From positions 1 through 15,614 of the forward strand of contig CAZYVA010000046.1 of NCBI GenBank assembly GCA_964650695.1: a stretch of 15,614 nucleotides of DNA, in the 5' to 3' direction. The notes below the pieces were generated by a model that was not told the origin of the DNA, ran no database searches, and saw only the letters and a list, made by a program, of their open reading frames with translations. The first letter of the stretch is position 1. Every line of letters begins with the position of its first letter. This document shows, one piece after another, positions 7,291 through 14,183 of the stretch. The translations under genes and the position numbers were made by a program. This stretch comes from CAZYVA01 sp964650695 (GTDB taxonomy: Bacteria; Bacillota; Clostridia; Lachnospirales; Lachnospiraceae).

Positions 7291-7539
7291 ATGTTGCACC
7301 CATCGTATACGGATTTAATGCAAGTGGTAAACAAGGATGTAGAGGCCGGGGAGACGAAAGTGGTAAACAGCCGGTACTCGATCGTGATGGCGACGGCAAA
7401 GCGTGCAAGGGAACTGGTGGACGGTGCGATGCCGCTGGTGGACGCAAAGATGTCGGATAAGCCATTGTCGATTGCAATTGCGGAGCTGAGCCAAGGGGAG
7501 ATCCAGATCGAAGGCGAGGAAGGGGATCCGCAGGAATAG
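7291..7539 (+). CDS. rpoZ: RNA polymerase omega subunit
   Basis: This 82-residue protein starts MLHPSYTDLM and contains VVNSRYSIVMATAKRARELVDG, the conserved omega core that wraps the beta-prime C-terminus and helps assemble RNA polymerase. The C-terminal tail is acidic (EGEEGDPQE), as in clostridial omegas. AAGGAG lies 8 nt upstream of the ATG. It is followed by a short hairpin and then rimO. Confidence 0.95.
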   Translation: MLHPSYTDLMQVVNKDVEAGETKVVNSRYSIVMATAKRARELVDGAMPLVDAKMSDKPLSIAIAELSQGEIQIEGEEGDPQE

Positions 7540-7548
7540 GGCAAAAAA

Positions 7549-7579
7549 GGGCTGTTACACGGGATGCAACAGCTCTTTA
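7549..7579 (+). terminator. Weak terminator-like hairpin between rpoZ and rimO
   Basis: GGGCTGTT (7549-7556) pairs with AACAGCTC (7568-7575), including one G-U pair, around an 11-nt loop. Only TTT and then A follow, so termination is probably partial. It could reduce rimO-pgsA-cinA expression relative to gmk-rpoZ. Confidence 0.45.
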
Positions 7580-7594
7580 TGATATGGAGGGGCT

Positions 7595-8926
7595 ATGAAC
7601 CTTTTATTGATATCGCTGGGCTGTGATAAAAACCTGGTGGATTCCGAAGCCATGCTTGGGCTTTTGGATGCAAAAGGCTACAAGACGGTGGATGACGAAA
7701 GGCTGGCGGACATCATTGTGGTAAATACATGCTGCTTTATCCAAGACGCAAAGGAAGAGAGCATCCAGGCTATCCTGGAGATGGCAAAATACAAGAAAAG
7801 CGGCCGGTTAAAGGCATTGATTGTCGCTGGCTGCCTGGCGCAGAGGTACCAGCGTGAAATCCTGGAGGAGATACCGGAAGTGGACGCGGTGCTGGGGACG
7901 GCTTCCTATGGCCGGATCGCGGAAGCCATAGAAAAGGCATTGGAGGGAAACGGCGGCGTGATCCTGGAGGAGGCGCTTCCCGCAGAGGATACCCGGCGGA
8001 TGGTCACGACCGGAGGGCATTATGCCTATTTGAAAATTGCCGAAGGGTGCGACAGGAACTGCACCTACTGTATCATCCCGAAGGTCCGGGGCGCTTACCG
8101 GAGCGTCCCGATGGAGCGGCTGGTCAAGGAGGCGGAAAGGCTGGCGCAAGAAGGGGTCAAAGAGCTGATTTTAGTGGCGCAGGAGACAACGGTATACGGG
8201 AAGGATCTATACGGGGAAAAGTCCCTGCCGCAGCTTTTGAGGAAGCTATGCGCGCTGCAAGGCATCCGCTGGATCCGGCTTTTGTACTGTTACCCGGAGG
8301 AAATAGACGGCGCACTGATCCAGGCCATGAAGGAAGAACCCAAAATCTGCCATTACCTGGATCTGCCGATCCAGCACGCGGATAACGTGATTTTAAGACG
8401 GATGGGGCGCAGGACGACGAAGGAACAACTAAAAGGGATCATTGCGGAGCTTCGCAGGGAGATCCCGGATATCGCGCTGCGCACGACATTGATCGCCGGA
8501 TTTCCCGGTGAGACCAGGCAGCAGCATGAGGAGCTGCTGCGTTTTGTAGAGGAGATGGCATTTGACCGTCTGGGCGTTTTTACTTATTCTGCGGAAGAAG
8601 GGACCCCTGCCGCCCGTATGCCGGGGCAGATACCGGAGGAAGAAAAAAAGGAGCGGCAGGCGCGTTTGATGGAACAGCAGCAGGAAATTGCATTCTCGAA
8701 AGCACACGGGATGGTGGGAGAAGAAGTCCTGGTGATGATCGAAGGGAAGGTGGCGGACGAGGAGGCTTACGTCGGGCGGACCTATAAAGACGCGCCGGAC
8801 GTGGACGGGTTGGTTTTCGTCCATGCCGGGCGGGAGCTGATGACCGGGGATTTTGCGTGGGTGAAGGTGACAGGCGCGGCGGACTATGATCTGATAGGAG
8901 AGCTAAGTGATGAATTTACCAAATAA
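7595..8926 (+). CDS. rimO: Ribosomal protein S12 methylthiotransferase RimO
   Basis: This 443-residue radical-SAM enzyme would methylthiolate the conserved aspartate of ribosomal protein uS12 (L/E-K-x-D context in the family). The N-terminal MTTase domain carries cluster cysteines C10, C46 and C80. The radical-SAM motif is C152-x3-C156-x2-C159 in GCDRNCTYCIIP. A C-terminal TRAM-like part ends the protein. The start LLLISLGCDKNLVDSE and the IIPKVRGAYRS stretch favour RimO over MiaB or MtaB. GGAGGGG precedes the ATG. The 3' end overlaps pgsA by 17 nt, suggesting translational coupling. Confidence 0.96.
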   Translation: MNLLLISLGCDKNLVDSEAMLGLLDAKGYKTVDDERLADIIVVNTCCFIQDAKEESIQAILEMAKYKKSGRLKALIVAGCLAQRYQREILEEIPEVDAVLGTASYGRIAEAIEKALEGNGGVILEEALPAEDTRRMVTTGGHYAYLKIAEGCDRNCTYCIIPKVRGAYRSVPMERLVKEAERLAQEGVKELILVAQETTVYGKDLYGEKSLPQLLRKLCALQGIRWIRLLYCYPEEIDGALIQAMKEEPKICHYLDLPIQHADNVILRRMGRRTTKEQLKGIIAELRREIPDIALRTTLIAGFPGETRQQHEELLRFVEEMAFDRLGVFTYSAEEGTPAARMPGQIPEEEKKERQARLMEQQQEIAFSKAHGMVGEEVLVMIEGKVADEEAYVGRTYKDAPDVDGLVFVHAGRELMTGDFAWVKVTGAADYDLIGELSDEFTK

Positions 8927-9452
8927 ACTGACGGTACTGAGGGTAGCTATGGTGCCCTTTTTTGTGTTTTTCATGCTGACCGGCGTGGGAGGGGAGGCCA
9001 ATAAATGGATCTCGCTTTTGATTTTCTGCGCGGCGAGCCTGACGGACCTGATCGACGGGAAGCTTGCGCGCGCCCGGAACCTGGTGACAAATTTCGGGAA
9101 ATTTATGGATCCGCTGGCGGATAAGCTGCTGGTCTGTTCCGCAATGATCTGCCTGATCCCGGCGGGAAAGCTTGCGGCGTGGGTCGTGATTGTGATCATC
9201 GCAAGGGAATTCATCATCAGCGGGTTCCGCCTGGTAGCGGCGGATAACCGGATTGTCATAGCGGCAAGTTATTGGGGGAAATGCAAGACGGTATCCCAGA
9301 TGGCGATGGTCATCGTACTGATCGCCGACCTTGGCGGCGTATTTGACGTGGTAGGGACAGCGTTGATCTGGATTTCTGTTGTCCTGACCGTGGTATCGCT
9401 TGTGGACTATATAGGGAAAAACATACAGGTTCTGACGCAGGGAGGGATGTAA
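8910..9452 (+). CDS. pgsA: CDP-diacylglycerol-glycerol-3-phosphate 3-phosphatidyltransferase
   Basis: The integral-membrane enzyme makes phosphatidylglycerol phosphate from CDP-diacylglycerol and glycerol 3-phosphate. The CDP-alcohol phosphotransferase motif DGxxAR(x8)GxxxDxxxD is fully present in DGKLARARN..GKFMDPLAD. About five or six hydrophobic segments span the roughly 180 residues, as in the family. I chose ATG 8910 (MNLPNKLTVLR, the usual PgsA start). A GTG at 8907 is closer to the AGGAG at 8896-8900 and would add one residue. Its stop codon directly abuts the next ATG. Confidence 0.95.
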   Translation: MNLPNKLTVLRVAMVPFFVFFMLTGVGGEANKWISLLIFCAASLTDLIDGKLARARNLVTNFGKFMDPLADKLLVCSAMICLIPAGKLAAWVVIVIIAREFIISGFRLVAADNRIVIAASYWGKCKTVSQMAMVIVLIADLGGVFDVVGTALIWISVVLTVVSLVDYIGKNIQVLTQGGM

Positions 9453-9953
9453 ATGCGTATGGACAGCCAGTCTTTGGAAGAAAAGGTGGTTTTCCTGCTG
9501 AAACAGCGGGAAATGACGCTTACCACGGCGGAGTCCTGTACCGCCGGGCTTGTGGCGGGACGGGTGATGAACGTCCCAGGGGCTTCTGGCGTTTACCAGG
9601 AAGGATATATCACGTATTCCAATGCTTCCAAAGAGCGGCGTTTGGGAGTCCGGAAAGAGACTTTGGAGGATTATGGGGCAGTCAGTAAAGAGACAGCGGC
9701 GGAGATGGCCCTGGGTGCGGCGCGGGCGGCCGGCGCGGATGCAGCGTTGAGTGTGACCGGCGTGGCGGGACCGGACGGAGGGACGAAAGCGGCCCCGGTG
9801 GGATTGATTTATATTGGCTGCTGCGTGAAAGGCAAAGTAACAGTGAAGGAATGCCATTTCCACGGCAGCAGGGCCGAAAACCGCGCGGATGCGGTCACGG
9901 CGGCGATGGAGCTTTTGCTTTCGTGCCTGCTGGATGAAAGTGGGAACATCTGA
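9453..9953 (+). CDS. CinA-family nicotinamide-nucleotide amidohydrolase (PncC type)
   Basis: This 166-residue protein corresponds only to the C-terminal CinA domain, like the stand-alone PncC. That domain deamidates nicotinamide mononucleotide to nicotinate mononucleotide in NAD salvage. Visible signatures are TTAESCTAGL (about 23-32), with the conserved serine, GASGVYQEGYITYSN, and VTGVAGPDGG (about 101-110). The N-terminal molybdopterin-binding-like domain of long CinA is absent, with no sign of truncation because GGAGGG is well placed before the ATG. The gene begins immediately after the pgsA stop codon. Confidence 0.93.
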   Translation: MRMDSQSLEEKVVFLLKQREMTLTTAESCTAGLVAGRVMNVPGASGVYQEGYITYSNASKERRLGVRKETLEDYGAVSKETAAEMALGAARAAGADAALSVTGVAGPDGGTKAAPVGLIYIGCCVKGKVTVKECHFHGSRAENRADAVTAAMELLLSCLLDESGNI

Positions 9954-9992
9954 TGAGGATACAGGCAGATTTATAGAAGAAAGGGGCAGGAA

Positions 9993-11486
9993 ATGATGGA
10001 CATCAGACAATTCAACGAGCAGGAGATCCAGATAGCGCTTCAGTTGGCCAGGGATGTGTTTATGCAGGATGTGGCTCCGGGCTATCCCCCGGAGGGCGTG
10101 GACGAATTCCAGAGATTTACCGAATATGAAAACATCCTGGGGCTGATCCGAAGCGGGGAAATGTATATGTTCGGGGCGCTCCGGGACGGTGGGATTTGCG
10201 GGATGATCGCTGTAAAGGGGAATGGACATATCAGCCTTTTCTTTGTGCGGAAAGAATTTCAGGGAAAAGGTATCGGGAAAATGCTTTTCCAGACGGTATA
10301 TAATTTCTGCGCGGCCCAGCTTCGCGTCAACCGGCTCACAGTCAACGCTTCCCCAGGCGCAGTCCCCATTTACCAGAAGCTGGGGATGCGCCAGAGCAAG
10401 GAAGAGCAGGCCGTCAATGGGATCCGCTTTATCCCTATGGAAGCGATGGTCGTCTCAGGATTGGTTTCCCCGGTGGAAAAGAATACGGATAAAAAGCTGG
10501 TGATCGGCCTTTCGGTTGGCGGAGTGGCCTTGCTGGTGGCCTTGCTGATCCTGGGACTGTTCCTCGTACAAAGGGCTTACCACCAGGTCGTGGACAACCC
10601 TGCCGTAAGCGAAGAGGATGAATGGGGAAACGATGCGGACCAGGGAGGAAACTACGATGAGGAGGATCCGATGAACCCGGATTCCGGCTTTGGGGATTCC
10701 CGGGGGCAGGATGAAAACGGGGAAGCTGACGATGGCGAGGGCGGCGGGATCCAGGATCTCCCGGAATATATCGCGGAGGATCTTTCCTATGAGATCCAGG
10801 AAAAAACCTATACATACGATGGAGAGAACGAAAAAACGACACAGGTGTATTTTGATGTTGCCTATCCGCAGCTTTCCGGCCTGGAAGGAAAAGTGGCGGA
10901 CCAGGTCAACCAAAGGATCCAGCAATGTGCGATGCAGTCTGTGTCGGAAATATATGAGGAGCCATCCGAGGAATTTAAAGAGAAAATACTGAATGAAGAG
11001 GCCCCGATGCTGATGAGCTATGTACAGTACAAGGTCTGCTATGCCAACGAAGGATTTATCAGCATTGCATTCAGCGATGATGGATTTGCGGGAGGCCAAA
11101 ATGATTATTTCCAGCACCTGCGCTGCCTGAACATCAATTTGGAGGATGGAACGGTTTATGAGGCAAAGGATATCCTGGACATAGACGATGATTTTATACG
11201 GGACTGGCTGCAAGTGATGCGAAGCGAAGCCTCGGATGACGAGCTGCTTTCGGAACTGGATGAAACACAAATGAAAGATACGTTGTCAGGGAAGGATATC
11301 GATGGCAATTATATTGTCCAGTTTTTTGTGGACAAAGACGGGATCGAGGTCGGTTATGACTTTAATTTCGACGCGGATTCCGGGCAGACAGGGGCTTACG
11401 CCTGGGTGACAGCGCCGTTTTCCTTCGAGGAAACAAAAAAATACCGGTCGGATTCCTCTATGTGGGAGATGATCGACGGGAAATAA
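9993..11486 (+). CDS. GNAT acetyltransferase fused through one membrane helix to an RsiV-like extracytoplasmic domain
   Basis: This 497-residue protein has three parts. Residues 1-155 form a GNAT N-acetyltransferase fold: the acetyl-CoA loop is QGKGIG (90-95) and the later NASPGAVPIYQKLGM stretch is typical of the C-terminal half. One strong hydrophobic segment lies at about 169-193 after KNTDKK, so the GNAT domain should be cytoplasmic. Residues 198-265 are a glycine- and acid-rich low-complexity linker. Residues 266-497 resemble a DUF4163/DUF3298-type (RsiV-like) extracytoplasmic domain, judged by the YFDVAYPQLSGLEGKVADQVNQRI start and the LEDGTVYEAKDIL segment. The enzymatic substrate is unknown. 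The architecture suggests ligand sensing outside and acetylation inside. AAGGGGCAGG precedes two consecutive ATGs, and the first is used. The gene is 39 nt downstream of the PncC gene and probably shares its transcript. Confidence 0.85.
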   Translation: MMDIRQFNEQEIQIALQLARDVFMQDVAPGYPPEGVDEFQRFTEYENILGLIRSGEMYMFGALRDGGICGMIAVKGNGHISLFFVRKEFQGKGIGKMLFQTVYNFCAAQLRVNRLTVNASPGAVPIYQKLGMRQSKEEQAVNGIRFIPMEAMVVSGLVSPVEKNTDKKLVIGLSVGGVALLVALLILGLFLVQRAYHQVVDNPAVSEEDEWGNDADQGGNYDEEDPMNPDSGFGDSRGQDENGEADDGEGGGIQDLPEYIAEDLSYEIQEKTYTYDGENEKTTQVYFDVAYPQLSGLEGKVADQVNQRIQQCAMQSVSEIYEEPSEEFKEKILNEEAPMLMSYVQYKVCYANEGFISIAFSDDGFAGGQNDYFQHLRCLNINLEDGTVYEAKDILDIDDDFIRDWLQVMRSEASDDELLSELDETQMKDTLSGKDIDGNYIVQFFVDKDGIEVGYDFNFDADSGQTGAYAWVTAPFSFEETKKYRSDSSMWEMIDGK

Positions 11487-11490
11487 AGAA

Positions 11491-11519
11491 TTGACGGATA
11501 TCGGATTGTGTGAGAAAAT
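11491..11519 (+). promoter_or_regulatory. Candidate promoter of the NifU-like/GGGtGRT pair
   Basis: TTGACG (11491-11496), a 17-nt spacer, then GAAAAT (11514-11519) matches 9 of 12 hexamer positions. It lies about 60 nt before the NifU-like start and directly after the GNAT-fusion stop. No terminator is visible between the two genes, so read-through may also occur. Confidence 0.4.
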
Positions 11520-11579
11520 AGCACATATGGAAGATGGAACGAAAGTAAAAATGTCAACGTAGCTGAAAGGAGTTTTAAA

Positions 11580-12272
11580 ATGATTTATTCACATGAAGTA
11601 GAAATGATGTGCCCGGTCGCGCAAGGCGCCAACCATGGGCCGGCCCCGATCCCGGAAGAGGCAAAATGGGTAAAGGCGAAAGAGATCAGCGATATATCCG
11701 GTTTCACGCACGGGATCGGCTGGTGCGCCCCGCAGCAGGGCGCCTGCAAGCTGACGCTGAATGTCAAGGACGGCATTATCCAGGAAGCGCTCATTGAGAC
11801 GATTGGCTGCTCTGGTATGACGCATTCTGCGGCGATGGCTTCCGAGATCCTTCCAGGCAAGACGATTTTGGAGGCATTGAACACCGATCTCGTCTGTGAC
11901 GCGATCAATACGGCTATGAGGGAACTGTTCCTCCAAATCGTTTACGGCAGGACGCAGAGCGCGTTTTCCGAGGACGGCCTTGCTGTCGGGGCGGGGCTGG
12001 AAGACTTGGGCAAGGGCCTCCGGTCACAGATCGGCACGATGTACGGGACATTGGCGAAGGGTCCCCGTTACCTGGAAATGGCGGAAGGCTATGTGACGGG
12101 TATTGCGCTGGACGGGCAGGATGAGATTATCGGTTATCAATTCGTTTCTCTTGGGAAGATGACTGATTTTATCAAGGCGGGCGATGACCCGAACACCGCC
12201 TGGGAGAAGGCGAAAGGACAGTACGGGCGCGTTGCGGACGCAGTGAAAATCATTGACCCACGTAAGGAGTAG
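11580..12272 (+). CDS. NifU/IscU-like iron-sulfur scaffold protein
   Basis: This 230-residue protein contains an IscU/NifU-N-like core. The region around residues 49-80 (WCAPQQGACKLTLNVKDG, then ETIGCSGMTHSA) matches the scaffold pattern, with a third cluster-type cysteine C106 (LVCDAIN). Cysteines C49, C56, C77 and C106 are available for cluster binding. Residues 111-165 look like an insertion relative to plain IscU. IscU-type proteins assemble and hand over Fe-S clusters, but no IscS-like desulfurase lies nearby, so its sulfur source is unseen. GAAAGGAG precedes the ATG. The GGGtGRT gene follows after 12 nt, so the two are surely cotranscribed. A role in general Fe-S assembly is inferred from family only. 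Confidence 0.85.
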   Translation: MIYSHEVEMMCPVAQGANHGPAPIPEEAKWVKAKEISDISGFTHGIGWCAPQQGACKLTLNVKDGIIQEALIETIGCSGMTHSAAMASEILPGKTILEALNTDLVCDAINTAMRELFLQIVYGRTQSAFSEDGLAVGAGLEDLGKGLRSQIGTMYGTLAKGPRYLEMAEGYVTGIALDGQDEIIGYQFVSLGKMTDFIKAGDDPNTAWEKAKGQYGRVADAVKIIDPRKE

Positions 12273-12284
12273 GAGGACAGGTAA

Positions 12285-13295
12285 ATGGCTTTATTTGAAT
12301 CATATGAAAGAAGAATCGATAAAATCAATGAAGTATTAGGAAGCTATGGGATCGCTTCCATTGAGGAAGCGCAGGAAATCACGAAGGATGCCGGGCTTGA
12401 CGTTTACAGCCAGATCAAGGGGATCCAACCCATCTGTTTTGAGAATGCATGTTGGGCTTATATTGTAGGCGCGGCGATCGCGATTAAAAAAGGCTGCCGC
12501 AAAGCGGCGGACGCTGCTGCGGCGATAGGGGAAGGGCTGCAGGCTTTCTGTATTCCGGGTTCCGTAGCGGACCAGCGCAAGGTAGGGCTGGGGCATGGAA
12601 ACCTTGGCAAGATGCTCCTGGAAGAAGAGACAGACTGTTTTGCTTTCCTTGCCGGGCATGAGTCGTTCGCAGCCGCGGAGGGTGCGATCGGTATCGCGGA
12701 GAAAGCAAACAAGGTCCGCCAGAAACCGCTCCGGGTCATCCTGAATGGGCTTGGCAAGGACGCGGCAAAGATTATTTCCAGGATCAACGGATTTACATAT
12801 GTACAGACGGAGTATGATTATTACACAGGCGAATTAAAGGAAATCCAGCGGACGGCTTATTCCGATGGCCTTCGCTCAAAGGTCAACTGTTACGGGGCGG
12901 ATGATGTGCGCGAGGGCGTGGCGATCATGTGGAAGGAAAAGGTGGACGTTTCCATCACGGGGAATTCTACGAACCCGACACGTTTCCAGCACCCAGTGGC
13001 AGGAACGTATAAAAAAGAATGCGTGGAAGCGGGGAAGAAGTATTTCTCTGTGGCATCCGGCGGCGGCACCGGGCGGACGCTCCATCCAGACAACATGGCG
13101 GCGGGGCCGGCTTCCTACGGCATGACGGATACGCTGGGGAGGATGCATTCGGATGCGCAGTTTGCAGGATCCTCTTCCGTGCCGGCACATGTAGAGATGA
13201 TGGGGCTTATCGGCGCGGGCAATAACCCGATGGTCGGGATGACCGTAGCGGTAGCCGTTTCCGTCGAGGAAGCGGCGAAGGCCGGGAAGTTCTAA
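12285..13295 (+). CDS. GGGtGRT-family protein of unknown function
   Basis: This 336-residue protein carries the naming motif GGGTGRT at residues 259-265 (in SVASGGGTGRTLHPDNMA). It also has a glycine-rich GHGNLGKM stretch (104-110) and seven cysteines (C51, C56, C71, C89, C118, C202, C246). I recall GGGtGRT as an uncharacterised protein family commonly found next to NifU-like scaffold genes, which matches here. No established reaction is known to me. AGGAGG lies 8 nt before the ATG. A strong terminator at 13316 closes the transcript. Fe-S handling is an inference from its partner. Confidence 0.85.
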   Translation: MALFESYERRIDKINEVLGSYGIASIEEAQEITKDAGLDVYSQIKGIQPICFENACWAYIVGAAIAIKKGCRKAADAAAAIGEGLQAFCIPGSVADQRKVGLGHGNLGKMLLEEETDCFAFLAGHESFAAAEGAIGIAEKANKVRQKPLRVILNGLGKDAAKIISRINGFTYVQTEYDYYTGELKEIQRTAYSDGLRSKVNCYGADDVREGVAIMWKEKVDVSITGNSTNPTRFQHPVAGTYKKECVEAGKKYFSVASGGGTGRTLHPDNMAAGPASYGMTDTLGRMHSDAQFAGSSSVPAHVEMMGLIGAGNNPMVGMTVAVAVSVEEAAKAGKF

Positions 13296-13315
13296 ATATC
13301 CCTTTTGGATCCACA

Positions 13316-13366
13316 GGGCCGTAACCCTTGAAAGTAAAGGAAAATCAAGGGCTACGGCTCTTTTTT
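13316..13366 (+). terminator. Strong rho-independent terminator of the GGGtGRT transcript
   Basis: Arms GGGCCGTAACCCTTGA (13316-13331) and TCAAGGGCTACGGCTC (13345-13360) pair over 16 nt with two non-Watson-Crick positions. Six T follow. It is 20 nt past the GGGtGRT stop codon. Confidence 0.92.
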
Positions 13367-13430
13367 GATGCAAGAACACAAAAATTGATATATGGTGTGG
13401 AATGCCATGGAAAGCCTCAAAAATCGATCC

Positions 13431-13475
13431 GTAGGCTACCGGTAGGCAACAAGTAGGTAACACGGCGAAGGTAAC
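13431..13475. repeat. Phased 9-bp direct repeats (GTAGGYWAC), iteron-like
   Basis: GTAGGCTAC (13431), GTAGGCAAC (13442) and GTAGGTAAC (13453) start exactly 11 bp apart. A degenerate copy GAAGGTAAC lies at 13467, and a partial GTAGGCAC within the neighbouring hairpin at 13510. The 11-bp period would place all three copies on the same DNA face. They lie between the operon terminator and a minus-strand gene fragment, in otherwise non-coding DNA. They could be protein-binding sites of an integrase, excisionase or regulator; none is identified. Confidence 0.6.
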
Positions 13476-13497
13476 AAAAATCCGGACATGAGAAAAA

Positions 13498-13536
13498 GAG
13501 AAAACGCCGTAGGCACAAGGCTTACGGCATTTTCTC
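13498..13536 (-). terminator. Terminator of the truncated minus-strand gene (possibly bidirectional)
   Basis: Arms at 13498-13514 and 13520-13536 are complementary over 17 nt with two non-Watson-Crick positions, around a 5-nt loop. On the minus strand the stem ends in GTTTTCTC and is followed by TTTTTCTC. The stop codon of the fragment at 13522 lies inside the stem. No plus-strand gene needs it. Confidence 0.7.
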
Positions 13537-13647
13537 AATGTCCTCCCGGAGCCAGTCCAGATCCCGGCATGTATAGACTTTTTCGGTTACGTCATTGAAT
13601 TTCTGATTTCCTGCTCGGTGTGCCGCTGCATGGCAGAGGCTATTTAG
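13522..13647 (-). pseudogene. 3' remnant of an unrecognised minus-strand gene
   Basis: From 13647 leftward to the TAA at 13522-13524 is a 41-codon open stretch. It ends with TEKVYTCRDLDWLREDIEKMP, which looks like a real protein C-terminus and is followed by its own terminator. No ATG, GTG or TTG start is present apart from an ATG two codons before the stop, and an in-frame TAA closes it upstream at 13648-13650. A shifted frame begins MQRHTEQEIRNSMT at the same place, so a frameshift is possible. I do not recognise the family. Confidence 0.45.
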
Positions 13648-13837
13648 TTATGGCGGGTGGGGTTACTTGGCTAAATATGAATTTGAGAATCTCCATACTC
13701 AAAAAGCCCATTCTCCTGTTTCTTTCTTTATGTCGTTTTTGCATCTTCCCGCACCTATTGTATTGCCAGAGTTGCGGAAAGTCCTGTAAAATATCTTCAA
13801 ATTTTCAGGATAGTGCAAGTGGGCTGCCTTTATGTGT
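13648..13837. other. Non-coding stretch without recognisable features
   Basis: Between the two minus-strand gene remnants, both strands have only short open frames without ribosome binding sites. One weak inverted repeat (CCTGtAAAAT with ATTTTCAGG) lies at about 13783-13809 beside the following stop codon and might be a poor terminator. Nothing else is supported. Confidence 0.4.
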
Positions 13838-14083
13838 TTATGAAATTACAGCATGCTGCCGACGGTATGTATCATTATCTTTTTGAGCCAACTCGTTTTC
13901 TACCATCGCAATTTTCTTCTTCAGTTCTTCTGTTTTTTTATTGTCCCCGGATGCCGCCCGAAGCTGCGCCTCAAGCTGTTTTTTCTCCTCTTTCAGCTTC
14001 TTGATTTCCCGGTCAACCTTATCAGTGTTTGTGGTGCACTCCTCCGCTTTGTTTTCCGGATTTGTTTTTGGCGGATTATTCTT
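13838..14083 (-). CDS. C-terminal fragment of a coiled-coil protein, cut by the assembly gap
   Basis: The last 81 residues of a minus-strand gene are visible before the TAA at 13838-13840; the rest is hidden by the N-run. Residues are strongly charged and heptad-like (IKKLKEEKKQLEAQL, then LKKKIAMVENELAQK), preceded by an Asn/Pro/Lys-rich hinge and ending in DNDTYRRQHAVIS. This suggests a coiled coil with a short conserved tail. The pattern resembles small FlxA-like coiled-coil proteins of Lachnospiraceae, but this is from memory and unproven. The start and full length are unknown. The frame reading into the N block carries no information. Confidence 0.6.
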   Translation of the reverse strand, partial: KNNPPKTNPENKAEECTTNTDKVDREIKKLKEEKKQLEAQLRAASGDNKKTEELKKKIAMVENELAQKDNDTYRRQHAVIS

Positions 14084-14183
14084 NNNNNNNNNNNNNNNNN
14101 NNNNNNNNNNNNNNNNNNNNNNNNNNNNNNNNNNNNNNNNNNNNNNNNNNNNNNNNNNNNNNNNNNNNNNNNNNNNNNNNNNN
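14084..14183. other. Assembly gap (100 N)
   Basis: Exactly 100 undetermined bases, the conventional placeholder for a scaffold gap of unknown length. It truncates genes on both sides. Frames that appear continuous through it are artefacts. Confidence 0.99.

Noticed and set aside
8916..10229. 437-codon minus-strand open frame antisense to pgsA and the PncC gene
   Set aside because: It lies opposite two well-supported genes, its translation is rich in His/Arg/Pro as expected for an antisense frame of GC-rich DNA, and it has no family features.
10455..11270. 271-codon minus-strand frame inside the GNAT-fusion gene
   Set aside because: It mirrors the coding strand of a protein with clear domains and lacks a convincing start or family motif.
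12876..13538. 220-codon minus-strand frame over the GGGtGRT gene and downstream terminators
   Set aside because: It crosses two terminators and the repeat array and is antisense to a conserved gene.
13620..13886. 88-codon plus-strand frame in the right intergenic region
   Set aside because: No ribosome binding site, unusual composition, and it overlaps two minus-strand gene ends.
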